Origin: a bacterium
Lineage (GTDB): Bacteria > Cyanobacteriota > Vampirovibrionia > Obscuribacterales > Obscuribacteraceae
Reading direction: 5' to 3'
Length of the DNA stretch: 64,000 bases
NCBI GenBank assembly: GCA_016124935.1
Contig: WGMS01000007.1
Location: 178,472 to 242,471, forward strand
The notes beneath the pieces are model-generated. The model made no database searches, was not told the DNA's origin, and was given only the letters and a program-made list of their open reading frames with translations. The translations under genes and the position numbers were made by a program. Shown one piece after another: positions 34,331-44,038 of the stretch. The stretch's first letter is position 1, and each line of letters starts with the position of its first letter.

Positions 34331-36263
34331 TTCCTTTCGCCTTCGTCTTACTACTTTCTATCCATACTTCTTCAATGTTGTGAAGACCGAGGACCAGCTG
34401 GGAAAGCTGGGTGGGCTGGTAGTTCTTTATAGTGTTTCTGGCGCCGATGATATTCATCGCGTCGCACAAATATACAAAAGGCGCCTGCTCGTAGAGAATC
34501 TTTTGAAATTCATCATATAGCTCTTTTCGTTTGTTCTTGTCGAGAGTGGTGGCACCTTCTGAAAAAATGCTGTCTATGCGCTTCTCCCATTCCCGGGCGT
34601 CTTCGACCAAGATTTTGCCGTCCGGATCAGGCTGTCTCTGGTCAAATAGATGAAGCCGGCCATTGCTCCGATAGACATTGGCTCCATCATTCGGCTCAAA
34701 AGGGTCTCCGCCGCTCAGGGCGTAGATGCCGGCATCCCAGTCGCAGGAGGTATGGACTTTGTCCATCAATATATTGAAGTTGATCTCCTGGAAGTTCACC
34801 TTCATTCCCAGTTTCTTCAGGTCTTCTCTGACCGTTTCTCCTATGAAGGGCAAAAAGGTGCCACCGGACATGGTGACCAGGTCGAACTCGACAGCATGAC
34901 CTTCTTTGTCCAGCAGTCGCCCTGCCGCATCTTTTTTAAAGCCGGATTTTTTAAGAAGCTCCATGGCATAGTCCACATCGGGTTCGAAGCCCTTGAGCTG
35001 GTTGTTGAAAAACGGACTGACCGGCGATATGGTGGTGAAAGCGGGATAGCCTAGACCTTTGAAATAATTCGCCACCATGGCATCCCGGTTGAGGATATGA
35101 TTGACAGCCTGCCGGAAATTGACGTCATTGAACCAGGCTGATTTAACCGGGTCTACATAGGGTTTCTTTGTTTTTGGATCCACTCTTCTGTTCATGTTGA
35201 ACATCAAGAAGACCGAACCCAGCGATTGTCCAAGGTTGTGCAGAGAGAAATCGCCGCTCGCTCTTTCTTTCATCAGCTCAAAGGTATCTCTGGAGCGGAC
35301 CTGGGTGATATCAATCTCTTTGCCTTTGAATTTCAGGAGATTGGCCTGGACATCGGGTACGAAAACATAGACTAGTTTATCTAGGTAAGGCAGTCTCTTT
35401 CCTCTGGTGTCCACCATAAAGAAGCTGTCGTTACGTTTGAGCTCTACTCTCTGGCTCGGGATAAAGCGCTCCAAAATGAAAGGACCGCTAACAACCAGGG
35501 TCTTTGGCTCTATGGTCGCTCCCCAGAAGCCTTGAAAGCGTTTGCGTCCGTCTTTGGCTCTGATTATCGGCTCGACCACATGTTTGGGCGCAATCGGAAT
35601 CGCTCCCAGGACTCGCATGAACGGAGCAAATTTCTTGGCGGTTACATATTTGTTGGTTCGTTCATCGACAGAGGTCACCCGGGGCGACACTCCATCGACT
35701 GCTGTGACATCGCGCAGAGAACTATTGCCATAGCCTCCTGCTACGATTGTGTTCCATGTGAACTCCACATCGGCGGATGTTATCGGTTTGCCGTCACTCC
35801 AGGTCAGACCTTCTCTGAGGGTGGTGGTATATGTGACACCATCTTCGTCGACTGAGAAAGCTTCTGCTAAATAAGGTTTGACTTCACCGTTGTACATATC
35901 GGTGACCATCAGCGAAGCGAACATCAGACCGGCGATTCCCGAGGAGGTCGTGTCGCTGGCTGCCCAGGCGTTGAAAGTCTTGGGGTCGGAGCCGACCAGA
36001 GAGCGTACTAAACTGCCGCCGAATTGGCCCTGGGGGAAGCGGCCTTGCAGAAATTTCTTACCGTCGAACTCCACTACCTTATAATCACCAGGATATTCCG
36101 GATTGGCTACTGGCAGGGCCGGTTTCTTCTTCTCTGAGGAGTTATTGCCGGATTTCGTCGATGACCCGGAGTTAGTACAGGCACTAAGAAATGGTGTAAA
36201 TATCAACAGAATCACTGAAGCGGTCAGGATTGTCAACAGAAACAGGTTTCGATTGGTCCTCAT
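34311..36263 (-). CDS. family 5 extracellular solute-binding lipoprotein (paralogue)
   Basis: 650 residues. The signal peptide ends in a lipobox (FLSAC). Family marks are WSDGKPITSADVEFTWNTI and FRQAVNHILNRDAMV. It is similar in layout to the following gene, including a shared MFNMNRR segment, so the two arose by duplication. It is the first gene of the five-gene operon; AAAGGTGA before the ATG serves as ribosome-binding site. Having two binding proteins on one transporter suggests two substrates or affinities. Confidence 0.92.
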   Translation of the reverse strand: MRTNRNLFLLTILTASVILLIFTPFLSACTNSGSSTKSGNNSSEKKKPALPVANPEYPGDYKVVEFDGKKFLQGRFPQGQFGGSLVRSLVGSDPKTFNAWAASDTTSSGIAGLMFASLMVTDMYNGEVKPYLAEAFSVDEDGVTYTTTLREGLTWSDGKPITSADVEFTWNTIVAGGYGNSSLRDVTAVDGVSPRVTSVDERTNKYVTAKKFAPFMRVLGAIPIAPKHVVEPIIRAKDGRKRFQGFWGATIEPKTLVVSGPFILERFIPSQRVELKRNDSFFMVDTRGKRLPYLDKLVYVFVPDVQANLLKFKGKEIDITQVRSRDTFELMKERASGDFSLHNLGQSLGSVFLMFNMNRRVDPKTKKPYVDPVKSAWFNDVNFRQAVNHILNRDAMVANYFKGLGYPAFTTISPVSPFFNNQLKGFEPDVDYAMELLKKSGFKKDAAGRLLDKEGHAVEFDLVTMSGGTFLPFIGETVREDLKKLGMKVNFQEINFNILMDKVHTSCDWDAGIYALSGGDPFEPNDGANVYRSNGRLHLFDQRQPDPDGKILVEDAREWEKRIDSIFSEGATTLDKNKRKELYDEFQKILYEQAPFVYLCDAMNIIGARNTIKNYQPTQLSQLVLGLHNIEEVWIESSKTKAKGNADENK

Positions 36264-36423
36264 ACGGATTCACCTTTCTTTATGCAGGGTGGTGCGAGCT
36301 GGTAAGACTGGCATTTTACCCGAGATGGGCGCTGCTTTTATGGACAACAGATAATCAATAAAGCCCGCAGATTGTTATCGATGCGGTTATTATGGTTCTA
36401 TTGCCTCGAAAGACCGGCTTATT

Positions 36424-37233
36424 ATGAATACAGCATTAAGATACCCCACCAACCTTAAATTATGCTTCTTTCTCCTGGCTGCAGCCCAGATTCTCTGGGC
36501 TATTTCGAGCTTGCTTCCGGCTCGAGCCGAAACCAAGAAGAGTCCCTCTAAAGTAAGTGCCTGGAAAATCCACCAGACCAGCAATTTGATCGGACCGATT
36601 CAGTGCCTGGTATCCGAGCGGGGGGTTAGACTGAATGCAGAAAAACTGGGGCTTTTGTGGATTTTCAAAGCGCCGGACTGGGATGCCTATCTTTATAACC
36701 AGGAAACCAAGAATTATTGCAGCTTCAAGTACGAGGTCTGGAAAAAACGCGGATTCTTCATGACCGGAGGAACTTCAAGGAGGAGTGCACCGGCTCAGGG
36801 CCAGGACGCCTTGAAAATGACCAGGGTCAGGAGAACAGGTAAGACCACGAAGATTGCCAATTTGACGGCCGAGCAAGTGGAGCTTCAATATAACAATGGT
36901 ATTAAGTGCGGTGAGTTCTGGTTCACTTCTCAGATAGTTGTCCCAGAGCAGTTCAAAGAGGTGGTCTCTAATATGTTGCATCTGCCCTTGCAGCAGGGCG
37001 GCACCCCTCTAAAAGCAATTGTTCGCAATAAGAGCGGTAAATTGGTGCCTGTTCTAGAGACTGTATCAGCCAGCCAGGTGGTGGTTAATGCTGAGCTTTT
37101 CAAGCCTCTTAAAGGTTATGATCGGGTAAAGGATGAAATGGCGCTACTATTTTCCGGTTCCGAGCTTTTTGGCGGTGACAATGGCACCATGGCTGGTGAG
37201 GGCACGGCGAAGCCCAGAAAACACCCGCAATAG
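36424..37233 (+). CDS. secreted protein of unknown function
   Basis: 269 residues. A signal peptide (FFLLAAAQILWAISSLLPARA) is followed by a polar domain with LGLLWIFKAPDWDAYLYN and LQYNNGIKCGEFWFTS. Beta-rich by appearance; I recognise no family. It starts 160 bases from the divergent ABC operon and ends immediately before the stop codon of the convergent protease gene. Confidence 0.7.
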   Translation: MNTALRYPTNLKLCFFLLAAAQILWAISSLLPARAETKKSPSKVSAWKIHQTSNLIGPIQCLVSERGVRLNAEKLGLLWIFKAPDWDAYLYNQETKNYCSFKYEVWKKRGFFMTGGTSRRSAPAQGQDALKMTRVRRTGKTTKIANLTAEQVELQYNNGIKCGEFWFTSQIVVPEQFKEVVSNMLHLPLQQGGTPLKAIVRNKSGKLVPVLETVSASQVVVNAELFKPLKGYDRVKDEMALLFSGSELFGGDNGTMAGEGTAKPRKHPQ

Positions 37234-38367
37234 TTATTTCGAGTTTGTGGCGGTAGAGAGATTGTCAAATAGTTCCGGCGCGACTTCTTTTATGAGTTGA
37301 GCTTTGACAGCGCCGCTGAAGCTGGTCAACTCTGCTCCCTGCTTGTTCTTGAAGCGCATGGAGACAACGCCCACTACTTTGCCCCTTCTATTGACCAGGG
37401 GCCCGCCGCTCATGCCGGTAGTGACCGAAGCGTCGACTTGCAGTGTCTTGGGGGTGACTCGGCTGATTCTGCCTGTGTTGAAAGTCGGGGCGAAGTATTT
37501 TGACGAATCTTCATCGAGGGCATCGGACGCCGTCGGATAGCCAATTGCCTGAATCTCCTGGCCTTCGGAGGGTGATATCGTATCCAGTTCTATCGGAGTA
37601 ACTCTGGCTTTTTTCACTACAAGAATCGCCAGGTCCGGTCTGCCGTTCTGGCAAGCTTTGTAGAGAGAAGCCTGAAGTGGGCGCTGGGTAGCGAGACCGG
37701 GTGGGTGGAGGAAGTAGCCGGTTTCGAAAACAGGCATTGACTCTTTTGAATATTTATTGAATAGAGCGCGCCCTTGTTCGGTCTGGGGTGAAAGATAGGT
37801 CTGATAGCAGTCCCAGATTCCATCTACTGTTTGGGAATACATCACCCTTTCGGCGGTATTGAGCTCTTGTTTCGCCGAAGGCAGGCTCACAATAGTTCTC
37901 AACCTCGAGAAACGCTCTTCTACATCTCCGCCCGAGGCGGTCTGTTCAGCATACAGTCTCATCGCCGCAAAGAATTTTTTGCAGTTGTCCATTACTTCCA
38001 GATGACTTGCCACCACATGGTGGTTGGTGACGAAATAAGTATCGCCGCCCCGACTGATGACCACCGGAAAGGATGTGCCGAATCCAACCACGCGATAGCC
38101 GAAATCCTTGTCATAGGCGGCAAAGACCGGGCGTCTGTATTTGGGAGAAAAATCCGATAGCATGGCGAAGCTGCCGTCTTTCAGTTTTATCTTCATAGCA
38201 ACGTTTATATGATAGACCCGAGCTTTGAGCTCCCTGTCTATTTGCTCCCAGGACTTTGCCTGACTAAAGGCAGGTGGTCCGGACCAGGCGGAGAGGATAA
38301 GGAATGCTGCCGCCATGGCGGTGGCGGCGAGGAGCTTATTTGAATTTTTCAAGTAATCAAAAATCAT
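37234..38367 (-). CDS. secreted trypsin-like serine protease
   Basis: About 377 residues. The catalytic triad is visible: His in VTNHHVVAS, Asp in RPDLAILVV and Ser in TGMSGGPLVN, the order of S1C/DegP-like proteases, but there is no PDZ domain. An insertion of about 120 residues lies between His and Asp. The signal peptide (KLLAATAMAAAFLILSAWSGPPAFS) argues for the ATG at 38367 over the track TTG at 38403, which lies inside the upstream gene. It follows the DUF4127 gene and may be coexpressed. Confidence 0.85.
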   Translation of the reverse strand: MIFDYLKNSNKLLAATAMAAAFLILSAWSGPPAFSQAKSWEQIDRELKARVYHINVAMKIKLKDGSFAMLSDFSPKYRRPVFAAYDKDFGYRVVGFGTSFPVVISRGGDTYFVTNHHVVASHLEVMDNCKKFFAAMRLYAEQTASGGDVEERFSRLRTIVSLPSAKQELNTAERVMYSQTVDGIWDCYQTYLSPQTEQGRALFNKYSKESMPVFETGYFLHPPGLATQRPLQASLYKACQNGRPDLAILVVKKARVTPIELDTISPSEGQEIQAIGYPTASDALDEDSSKYFAPTFNTGRISRVTPKTLQVDASVTTGMSGGPLVNRRGKVVGVVSMRFKNKQGAELTSFSGAVKAQLIKEVAPELFDNLSTATNSK

Positions 38368-38389
38368 CTTAATTACTGATTCTACTCGG

Positions 38390-39895
38390 CTATCGATCTT
38401 CAAAGCAAACTTCCAGCTCGAATGTGCGCTTCCAGGGGAAGCTCACCCTCAGGTTGCCGGGTTCGAATCCCATGGATTGACCGATTCTGCCCAAATAGGG
38501 GCTTATCAACTGAGCCAGTTTGTCTATGGAGGCTTCAGCATCCAGCTGGCTGCGAACCTGAGATTGATAAGCCCAGTCATCGGCCAGTCTGGTAAATAGT
38601 GATTTTTGAAATGCTCTATCTGTTATCTGGTTGCGTCTATTAGTGCGAACCGAATGCATCCTGGCTATTCCCAGGGCGAGGGCCGAACCTACCGAATTGC
38701 CGGTGGTGTTCCAGCCTGCATAGCCCACCAGTTTGCCCACCAGATCCTTCCTTTTGAGCAATTCTTCCACAAGAATAGGATCGGAGCCGTTGGCATAGGC
38801 GACATCGCAGAGGACGCAGGGAGTGGTGGCTCTTTCCAGGCTGGCAATGGTAGCTGCTACCTGCTCTCCGGTTTCAAGCTGCCTTAAATCCGGGCTTCCG
38901 GGCAGAAGAATATGGTCTCCCTGGATGTCGCCGCCGTGGACTATTACCGTCAGATCGATATTGTTCGGGTGCGCTCCGGTGAAGTCATTGACCTGGTGTA
39001 TCGAGAGCGCCTCTAAATTGGCCGAGATGGTCTCTCCGATACTCTGACCTTCATAGCGACTGCTGCAATCGACGGCGGATTCCGGACTGTAGATCACCCT
39101 GGCCCTGACCTCGGCATTCGATTCTTTGAGGCGGTTTCCTATCCACATGGCGAACAGAGCCGAGAGCACTTCATCGGCACCGGGATAACAGCGCACCCGG
39201 CCGTTCAGTTTCTGGTCCTGGGCTCTGGCGATAAGTTTCTCTTTCTCCAGCACGTTCAAACCGAGCTGGCCGGAATCATCGACACTCATGATCAATTGGT
39301 CGATGATGCCTTCTTCCACCAGGTTGATGATCTCGTTATTGATCTGGAAATTGCGAAAGCGGGTGTCCAGATAATCGGTCCTTATCTCTTCGGGAATTCG
39401 TTTTTCGTAGGATTCGAGAATACCCTGATCTACCGAACTGCCTTTCAACATTCTGTACATCACTGTCGACCAGGCGAAGATCTCTCGACCGTAACGCGCC
39501 CAGTACTGTTTCTCTTCTGTGTTGTCGTAGTTGTCCGAGATCCGCATGATGCTGGTCTGGGCGTAGATCTTTAGACCGTTTTTGCTCTTCTGCTTCCACT
39601 TCTTTATATTGGCGAGACGTTTCGATATGGTGGCGAGATTGTCTTCGCAGCGCCGTGAAGTTATAAGCCCGCCATATAGCAAACTGTCCAGTCCGACCAT
39701 CAAGACTTCGGGCTGGGTTTTTTGAATAGCGTTGTTGACCCAGCCAAATAGCGAATCTATCTGGGCGGCATGAAACAGGGAGCCCATTAAGGAACGCGGC
39801 GGCACCACCACATCGATGCCGGCTGTATTGGCAACCATGCATGGATAGACATAGGTGACAGGTCGGTCGTCTAGAGGAATGAGAAGTACACTCAT
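38390..39895 (-). CDS. DUF4127-family protein
   Basis: 501 residues, no signal peptide. The N-terminal LLIPLDDRPVTYVYP and the MVGLDSLLYGGLITSR segment are hallmarks of DUF4127, a family without a proven reaction. Conserved acidic residues (SVDDSGQLG, YPGADEV) suggest a metal-dependent enzyme, which is inference. It sits between a secreted unknown gene upstream and the secreted protease downstream on the same strand. Confidence 0.85.
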   Translation of the reverse strand: MSVLLIPLDDRPVTYVYPCMVANTAGIDVVVPPRSLMGSLFHAAQIDSLFGWVNNAIQKTQPEVLMVGLDSLLYGGLITSRRCEDNLATISKRLANIKKWKQKSKNGLKIYAQTSIMRISDNYDNTEEKQYWARYGREIFAWSTVMYRMLKGSSVDQGILESYEKRIPEEIRTDYLDTRFRNFQINNEIINLVEEGIIDQLIMSVDDSGQLGLNVLEKEKLIARAQDQKLNGRVRCYPGADEVLSALFAMWIGNRLKESNAEVRARVIYSPESAVDCSSRYEGQSIGETISANLEALSIHQVNDFTGAHPNNIDLTVIVHGGDIQGDHILLPGSPDLRQLETGEQVAATIASLERATTPCVLCDVAYANGSDPILVEELLKRKDLVGKLVGYAGWNTTGNSVGSALALGIARMHSVRTNRRNQITDRAFQKSLFTRLADDWAYQSQVRSQLDAEASIDKLAQLISPYLGRIGQSMGFEPGNLRVSFPWKRTFELEVCFEDR

Positions 39896-39915
39896 GGGTC
39901 TGATATGGCTCCTGC

Positions 39916-40680
39916 CTAAGGTTGTCCTGTGCTGAGACTGGCACCCTGGGTGCGCTGACTCAAGGGAATGGCTGAATCAGGGACTATTCTAATCCCTTTC
40001 TTCTGGGGAAGATCGCCTGCCATGAAGACCCCGTTTTTCGCTCCGTTCTCGCTGTTTGCCGCCACGGTCTCCGCAAATGCGGTATCTCTCATATCCTCTT
40101 CTTGCCAGATAGCCGCTTCGAAGAAAAGTTGCTGACCAATCAAATCTCCTTCTATAGGAGTGCCGATGTAGATCTCTAAAATTCCGCTTTCAGGAATTTT
40201 GCCCACGGCGACAACTTTTCGATCCGGACCGAGGCGTACTTTGTGTCCCATAACGGGCTTAGAGCCCGAATCTCTATCGGCCATGGCCAGGGCTACTTTC
40301 GAGCCGGCTTTCCCTTTGATTACAAACTTGGCCGATTTACCTATCGTCATTCGCTCGGGCAGGTAAATTCTTGCAGGGACTAACTTTCGGCTCAGGGAAA
40401 GGCGGGAAGAGAGGCTGGCAATATCGTTGTTGCGGGGGGCGAGCGAAATCGTTCCCAGGGGAGAATCTCCCTTGGGCTGGATGATCGATTGTCTGGCTTC
40501 TTCTTTTCGGCGTGCCGCATTTTCGAGGGATGCGCCGCTAAAAGGGGTCTTCATCGTTTTAAGAAGATTCGGCGGACCGTAGCACTCGTCCTGCGCTCCG
40601 TCATTATCTGTCGCCACCCCGGGTAGGACACCCAGGCAGGCGCTTATAATCAGGGCAGGAATTATCGACGACTGGCGCAT
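39916..40680 (-). CDS. exported protein of unknown function
   Basis: About 254 residues from the ATG at 40680, which gives a clean signal peptide (MRQSSIIPALIISACLGVLP). The track start adds 13 residues. The body includes LPERMTIGKSAKFVIKGKAG, a beta-strand-rich segment reminiscent of an Ig-like or carrier domain, but I assign no family. It ends 20 bases before the DUF4127 start, so cotranscription is likely. Confidence 0.68.
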   Translation of the reverse strand: MRQSSIIPALIISACLGVLPGVATDNDGAQDECYGPPNLLKTMKTPFSGASLENAARRKEEARQSIIQPKGDSPLGTISLAPRNNDIASLSSRLSLSRKLVPARIYLPERMTIGKSAKFVIKGKAGSKVALAMADRDSGSKPVMGHKVRLGPDRKVVAVGKIPESGILEIYIGTPIEGDLIGQQLFFEAAIWQEEDMRDTAFAETVAANSENGAKNGVFMAGDLPQKKGIRIVPDSAIPLSQRTQGASLSTGQP

Positions 40681-40789
40681 ATCTGAATTAATGACCCCAC
40701 GGCTCCCTAAAAGTTTCATCCGGACGGAATGAACACCATGTATGCTTTAGGTAGGCCTAATACTATCACCAGCATGGGTTTCTGAATAC

Positions 40790-41107
40790 TTGAAAACAGC
40801 CAATGAGAATAAAAAGGGTGAAATTGCCGGGGCTTGTGCCGATGCTTCGGATGTAGCGCGTCTTCCTCTGGTTTCATCGAGGGATTTTGTTAAGTGGCTT
40901 AAAGAGCAGCTTCCCCTGGTCAACTGTCTTTTCGTGGCCTTGAGTCTTCATGTCGTTCTCATCCCGGTGCTCTGGATCATGGGTTGGGCCCTGCCCTGGC
41001 CCCGACCGCCCGTGATCACCACGGTGATTGAATATGATCTGACCAACTGGCCCCGGGTGGCGAAACCGAAAAAAGTCTTTCAGCTGGTCGACCCGGACCT
41101 GAATTGA
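40790..41107 (+). CDS. small membrane protein with one hydrophobic segment
   Basis: 105 residues; the only start in frame is a TTG at 40790 with no good Shine-Dalgarno. A cytoplasmic 45-residue region is followed by one membrane segment (LFVALSLHVVLIPVLWIMGW) and a short proline-containing tail (WPRPPVITTVIEYDL). The arrangement resembles the N-terminal anchor of a TonB-like protein, without a C-terminal domain. Unrecognised; moderate confidence because of the start. Confidence 0.5.
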   Translation: MKTANENKKGEIAGACADASDVARLPLVSSRDFVKWLKEQLPLVNCLFVALSLHVVLIPVLWIMGWALPWPRPPVITTVIEYDLTNWPRVAKPKKVFQLVDPDLN

Positions 41108-41239
41108 TTTATTAATGTATATGCGATGTATTCAAAATAAGATCGTTAAGGAAATTTTTTGTGCGCTTTTTCCGGTAGATAAAAACGAATAATAGCTAGG
41201 GTTGATAGATCCTTTTGTGCTTCGATCTGGTGGCACATG

Positions 41240-41271
41240 CATATCCCCGGGGGCGACAGGGGATATGGTTT
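41240..41271 (+). terminator. terminator-like hairpin upstream of recJ
   Basis: CATATCCCC (41240-41248) pairs with GGGGATATG (41259-41267), followed by GTTTTATC. It can end the small gene at 40790-41107 or lie in the recJ leader. Confidence 0.55.
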
Positions 41272-41389
41272 TATCCTCGAGTGGATCCGGTGTCGATTTA
41301 GTATCCTGAGAGATCATCAACATGCCGCTGTGCCGCTTTTTTAGATTTCGACGCGGTGCCTTTTGCTCCTTACGGAGGAATCAATCTCA

Positions 41390-44038
41390 ATGCCAAGTTC
41401 CAGCTCTAAAGGAAATATCTGGGTTTTTCCCCAGGCATTCACCGTGCCTGAAGCAATCAAAGAGCTGGTCTCCGGAGACGAAGTGCTTGCCAGTCTTCTG
41501 GTTCAAAGAGGCTATGATACAGAGGAGAAGGCCAGGGAATTTCTCGACCCGGATACTTCTTACAAGCCTACCAGTCCGATGGAGCTTCCTGATGTCGACA
41601 AAGCGGTCAGGAGAATAACCGAGGCTATACAGAAAAGTCAGCATATCACTGTATATGGTGATTACGATGTAGACGGTGTTACCGGAACATCGGTACTGCT
41701 TTCGGTGTTGAGGGAATTGGGCGCGGACGTCGACTTTTATATTCCCAATCGCATGTCTGAGGGTTATGGTCTCAATCTAAAGGCGGTAAGCATACTAGCC
41801 AGTAAGCATAAGACCAAGCTGATTATCACTTGCGATTGCGGAGTATCAAATTTTGCGGAGATCAATTTTGCAAAGTCTCTGGGTGTGGACACCCTTGTTC
41901 TAGATCATCACACCATGCCGGAGATCATGCCTCCTGCGGTAGGAATAGTTCATCCCAAGCTGCTTGATTCTGAACATCCTCTTTATGATCTGCCCGGTGT
42001 GGGTGTTGCCTACAAAGTCTGCGAAGCGCTCCTTGCCGACAACGGCAAGGCCGAAAAGGCGGACGATCTGATTGATCTGGTCACCATGGGCATGATCGCC
42101 GATCTGGTTCCACTGGTGCGTGAGAATCGATATTTAGTTCGAATCGGGCTTAAAAAGCTGATTGAGACCAAAAGAGTCGGGCTGCAGGCTTTGTTAGGTC
42201 AGGTCCGGCAACAGAAGAGCACCGACCTGGTCGGATTTGGGATCGCACCCAGAATAAACGCAGCCGGTAGGCTTTCCGACGCCACCAAGGCGGTGGAGTT
42301 GATGACCACGGAGGACCCCGTAAGAGCCGAAGAGATAGCCGACGAACTTCAAAAAGAGAACGTGCGCAGGCAAGAGCTGTGCGAGAAGATTTTTCTCGAA
42401 GCCGACGCCAGGGTCTCTGCCGATGCCAATCTTGCTTCCAAGAAGTGTATCGCGATCTATGATGCGGGTTGGCACCACGGTGTGGTAGGCATAGTGGCAT
42501 CCCGGCTGGTGGAAAAGTATCATCGTCCTGTGTTCATCGGCCAGTTGGATAGAGAGGAAGGTATTGTAAAAGGCTCCGCCCGTGGTGTCAGTCAGATTGA
42601 TCTCTGGGAGGTTCTTAAAGATAACGAGCATCTTCTCACCAAGTGGGGCGGTCACAAGATGGCCGCCGGATTCGCAACAGAAGCCGATCGAGCCGATAAA
42701 CTCATGAAAGGTCTGGTCGCGACCTGTAACCGGATGCTTGCCGGCAAGCCCCTTGCCGGGATTGTCAGCATCGATTTTGTCGCCCAGCCTGAAGTTGTGA
42801 ATCTAGACCTGGCCAGAGATCTTCTCAAGCTGGCACCATTTGGAATGGGTAACAAAAAGCCGCGTCTTTGCATGACCAACCTGACTTGTTCCGATACCCG
42901 TCCTCTGGGCAAAGAGCAGAAACATTCCAGGATAATGGTCAAAGGAGATGATCAGGAGTTCGAGTGCGTACTCTGGAACAGCAAGGGTTGTGTGCCGGAA
43001 GTCGGTCAGACCATGGACATAGCCTTCACCCCGGAGGTCAATCACTTCAATAATCGTGATCGTCTGCAACTGGTGCTCGCCGACTGGCGCAGCCCGGGCC
43101 GGATTGATCTGACCAGAGAAGAGGCATTCGAGAAGCTGGATTCTCTGAATATTCCTGCTTCCGAAGAGAAGGAGGAAGTGAAAACCCAGGAGACCATGGA
43201 CTTCTCTCCCACCGCTTCTTCCGAGCAGAGCGAGGACCGCAAAGAGAGCAAGAGTCTGATCGAGTCTCTTTCTCTTCCGACCAGGGAATTGAAACAACCC
43301 GCCAAACAGAGCTGGAAAGATCTGCGCGGACATGAAGCGCCCACCGATCTTCTGGAGCGCGCCGTTTCCAAGCTTCAAGACAAACTGGTTATCTTCTGCG
43401 AAGCGGAGCAGGCTTCTGCCATCAAAATGCTTGATAGAACAGATATGAAGCCCTCCGAGAACCTGATGCTCTGGCAGTATCCGCCATCCCAGGAGGTCTT
43501 TCAGGAATTGCTCGCCCGGGTCGCTCCTGCCAATATCTATTTAATTGGTCATGCACCGGCCAGTTTCGATGAGCCGCGCGCGTTTCTGAAACGCTTGTTC
43601 GGACTGGTTCGATTTGCGATCAATCAAAGAGATGGTCAGATATCCGGCGAAAAACTGACTGCCCTCATGGCATCCGATAAGTTGTCGGTAGCTCTTGGCC
43701 TGGCAGTTTTAAGGAAAGCTAATATGGTCGACTGGTTTGCCGAAGAAGGAATGATTAATCTGGACCTGCTCGGTGATACGCCGGGTAGACTGGATGATTG
43801 TCAGGAATTCGAACAGCTTTCGAAGAGGCTTTCTGAAATCAAGAGCTTCAGGCATTGGTGTCGAGATTCAGCCATAAAAGATATACAATTGGCTCTTGTT
43901 AAAAACGGTGTCCTTCTTCAGAAAGATTCTGTCGAAGAGGCAGCCGGTGTCGAAGCGGTCAACAGGAAGATGAGTCAAGATTATGGTAATGCAGACGGAA
44001 AAAATCGAGCCCCGGGAGTTGGAGCTGCCCCTCAGTGA
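41390..44038 (+). CDS. recJ: single-stranded-DNA-specific exonuclease RecJ
   Basis: 5'-3' ssDNA exonuclease used in recombination and mismatch repair. DHH-family motifs: YGDYDVDGVTG (89-99), CDCGVSNF, LDHH (D172-H174), and later HPKLLDSEHPLYDLPGVGVAYK. DHHA1 includes GWHHGVVGIVASRL and GGHKMAAGFA. The ATG at 41390 has GGAGGAA nine bases upstream and is preferred over the track start. At 882 residues it is much longer than E. coli RecJ (577): after about residue 590 there is an acidic linker and a further 200-residue domain seen in Firmicute and cyanobacterial RecJ. It overlaps apt by 56 bases. Confidence 0.95.
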   Translation: MPSSSSKGNIWVFPQAFTVPEAIKELVSGDEVLASLLVQRGYDTEEKAREFLDPDTSYKPTSPMELPDVDKAVRRITEAIQKSQHITVYGDYDVDGVTGTSVLLSVLRELGADVDFYIPNRMSEGYGLNLKAVSILASKHKTKLIITCDCGVSNFAEINFAKSLGVDTLVLDHHTMPEIMPPAVGIVHPKLLDSEHPLYDLPGVGVAYKVCEALLADNGKAEKADDLIDLVTMGMIADLVPLVRENRYLVRIGLKKLIETKRVGLQALLGQVRQQKSTDLVGFGIAPRINAAGRLSDATKAVELMTTEDPVRAEEIADELQKENVRRQELCEKIFLEADARVSADANLASKKCIAIYDAGWHHGVVGIVASRLVEKYHRPVFIGQLDREEGIVKGSARGVSQIDLWEVLKDNEHLLTKWGGHKMAAGFATEADRADKLMKGLVATCNRMLAGKPLAGIVSIDFVAQPEVVNLDLARDLLKLAPFGMGNKKPRLCMTNLTCSDTRPLGKEQKHSRIMVKGDDQEFECVLWNSKGCVPEVGQTMDIAFTPEVNHFNNRDRLQLVLADWRSPGRIDLTREEAFEKLDSLNIPASEEKEEVKTQETMDFSPTASSEQSEDRKESKSLIESLSLPTRELKQPAKQSWKDLRGHEAPTDLLERAVSKLQDKLVIFCEAEQASAIKMLDRTDMKPSENLMLWQYPPSQEVFQELLARVAPANIYLIGHAPASFDEPRAFLKRLFGLVRFAINQRDGQISGEKLTALMASDKLSVALGLAVLRKANMVDWFAEEGMINLDLLGDTPGRLDDCQEFEQLSKRLSEIKSFRHWCRDSAIKDIQLALVKNGVLLQKDSVEEAAGVEAVNRKMSQDYGNADGKNRAPGVGAAPQ

